From contig OZ240210.1 of NCBI GenBank assembly GCA_965197495.1, positions 7,254,001 through 7,318,000 of the forward strand: DNA of 64,000 bases. The letters are read 5' to 3'. A program made the translations under genes and the position numbers. The stretch comes from SMYC01 sp965197495. Its GTDB lineage: Bacteria > Acidobacteriota > Vicinamibacteria > Marinacidobacterales > SMYC01. This document shows, one piece after another, positions 63,343 to 64,000 of the stretch; the stretch's first letter is position 1, and every line of letters starts with the position of its first letter. Under the pieces are notes generated by a model that ran no database searches, had not been told where the DNA came from, and saw only the letters and a list, made by a program, of their open reading frames with translations.

Positions 63343-63430
63343 GGCCATTTTTGGTGCTGACAAGGCGAGCCGACGACGTCATATCTAGATATGTCGAGGA
63401 GGAGCAACGCAGTCAGCGCCGAAAAGGGCC
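63343..63430. repeat. 88-bp hairpin repeat next to IS1634-type copy 2
   Basis: Imperfect 19-bp inverted ends GGCCATTTTTGGTGCTGAC and GTCAGCGCCGAAAAGGGCC enclose the perfect palindrome CATATCTAGATATG (63380-63393). It looks like a small non-autonomous or REP-like element; the CTAG target of the IS overlaps its left edge. Confidence 0.5.
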
Positions 63431-63476
63431 AGGAATTCACGGCAGGATTAGCGGGTTCGGGCACTAGCCAGGTAAA

Positions 63477-64000
63477 CTAGGCTGGGAACTGGACCTGCGC
63501 GATCTTCTCGGCCATGTCATGGCCGGGCGTGAACACTAGCTCGACAGCGGCAATCCGGCTCACTCTCGCTTCGAAAGAAACGACCTCTCCTAGCGGCACA
63601 CCATCGGCGAAGGCCGCGATTGGCCGTTTGGACGCATCGAGCGCGCGGAGGCTCACGCGAGCGTCCAGCGATAAGAGAGCCGACTTGAAACCCGGCGGCT
63701 CCGTCACGTTCGAGCCGACGAGGACGAGCGCCGGTGTATCCACGAGAAGCGGCGTTGCGCCCATCGCTCTTGCATAGGCGGTGGAGCCCGCGGCGGTCGC
63801 TACGAGGGCGCCGTCGCCGATGAGTCGCGGCAGGCGCTCGTCATCGTTGACCTTCACTTCCAGCCAAGCGGTCTGGCCGGAAGCTCGCTCGACCCACGCG
63901 TCGTTGAATGCGAGCGCGCTCTTCTTCTCACCCGCTTCAGAGCGTGTTTCGACGTAGAGAAGCGGAGAATGCTGAACGGTGAGGGCGTGGGCGTGAGCGT
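63477..64000 (-). CDS. nadK: NAD kinase, C-terminal part (runs off the window)
   Basis: The frame is open from the window edge and reads AFNDAWVERASGQTAWLEVK, RLPRLIGDGALVATAAGSTA and YARAMGATPLLVDTPAL. The GDGALVATAAGSTAYARAMG segment is the conserved C-terminal NAD-binding part of NAD kinase (family pattern GDGL(I)VSTPTGSTAY). The GGDGT motif lies outside the window. The enzyme phosphorylates NAD to NADP. Stop at 63477. Confidence 0.85.
   Translation of the reverse strand, partial: AHAHALTVQHSPLLYVETRSEAGEKKSALAFNDAWVERASGQTAWLEVKVNDDERLPRLIGDGALVATAAGSTAYARAMGATPLLVDTPALVLVGSNVTEPPGFKSALLSLDARVSLRALDASKRPIAAFADGVPLGEVVSFEARVSRIAAVELVFTPGHDMAEKIAQVQFPA

Overview
The window is high-GC bacterial DNA that most resembles an Acidobacteriota chromosome, probably from a host-associated or otherwise decaying genome. 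This is inferred from gene content, since no rRNA or marker gene is present. The pointers are an ADOP/MacB-type permease remnant, TolB-propeller amidohydrolase and kinase-tail fragments, a CRTAC1 (FG-GAP/ASPIC-UnbV) protein preceded by a TPR remnant, DUF4388 and DUF4136 proteins, and several genes whose start codon lies 6-12 nt after a TAnnnT -10 box (leaderless mRNAs).

Layout. 1-7.7 kb: a transposase tail, a TlpA-like thioredoxin, a creatininase, a GNAT enzyme, a membrane protein, the muramidase NamZ and a TolB-amidohydrolase cut short. 7.7-14.4 kb: a nested mobile-element stack. A RIT (recombinase-in-trio) element is truncated by an IS1380-family element, which is itself interrupted by a 1.6-kb ISL3 element; a micro-inverted ADOP permease remnant follows. 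14.4-20 kb: an ABC exporter, a chimeric remnant, a cysteine-motif protein, a DUF4388 protein and a VOC protein. 20-27.6 kb is the healthiest part: threonine aldolase, a CIRCE-controlled hsp20-groES-groEL cluster with a strong terminator, an SDR, a dicarboxylate symporter and a D-aminoacylase. 27.6-34 kb: an acyl-CoA ligase, ISL3 copy 2, and an IS1634-type element that splits a PilZ gene. 34-45.4 kb: a PQQ-propeller protein, then a region built from duplications and debris: a 1,440-bp duplication at a fixed offset of 5,945 bp, a TTAA-flanked MITE, a YHS protein, IS1634-like and IS200/IS605 remnants, a two-domain alpha/beta hydrolase, a dihydropyrimidinase-like amidohydrolase, and a PIN toxin with a truncated antitoxin. 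45.5-59 kb: an FMN-dependent hydroxyacid oxidase, PaaK, a frameshifted kinase/J-domain/TPR protein, a TyrA T-protein, degenerate acyl-CoA dehydrogenases, a second acyl-CoA ligase, ISL3 copy 3 carrying a MITE fragment, and a MocR regulator. 59-64 kb: DUF4136, CRTAC1, a second IS1634-type copy and the end of NAD kinase.

Functional reading. The heat-shock cluster is the clearest regulatory unit. The two acyl-CoA ligases, the acyl-CoA dehydrogenases and PaaK suggest fatty or aromatic acid catabolism. Creatininase, D-aminoacylase, the dihydropyrimidinase-like enzyme, NamZ, the symporter and threonine aldolase suggest scavenging of amides, amino acids and cell-wall material.

The dominant signal is genome decay. 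There are at least ten apparent frameshifts, several in-frame stops, catalytic-residue substitutions in two of the three RIT recombinases, and many one-piece gene fragments between insertion sequences. The most novel observation is an IS1380-type element sharing its CCCTAATCGCAAA terminus with a 189-bp TTAA-duplicating MITE, a piggyBac-like pattern. One MITE copy jumped into an ISL3 element and another now encodes the C-terminus of a YHS protein.
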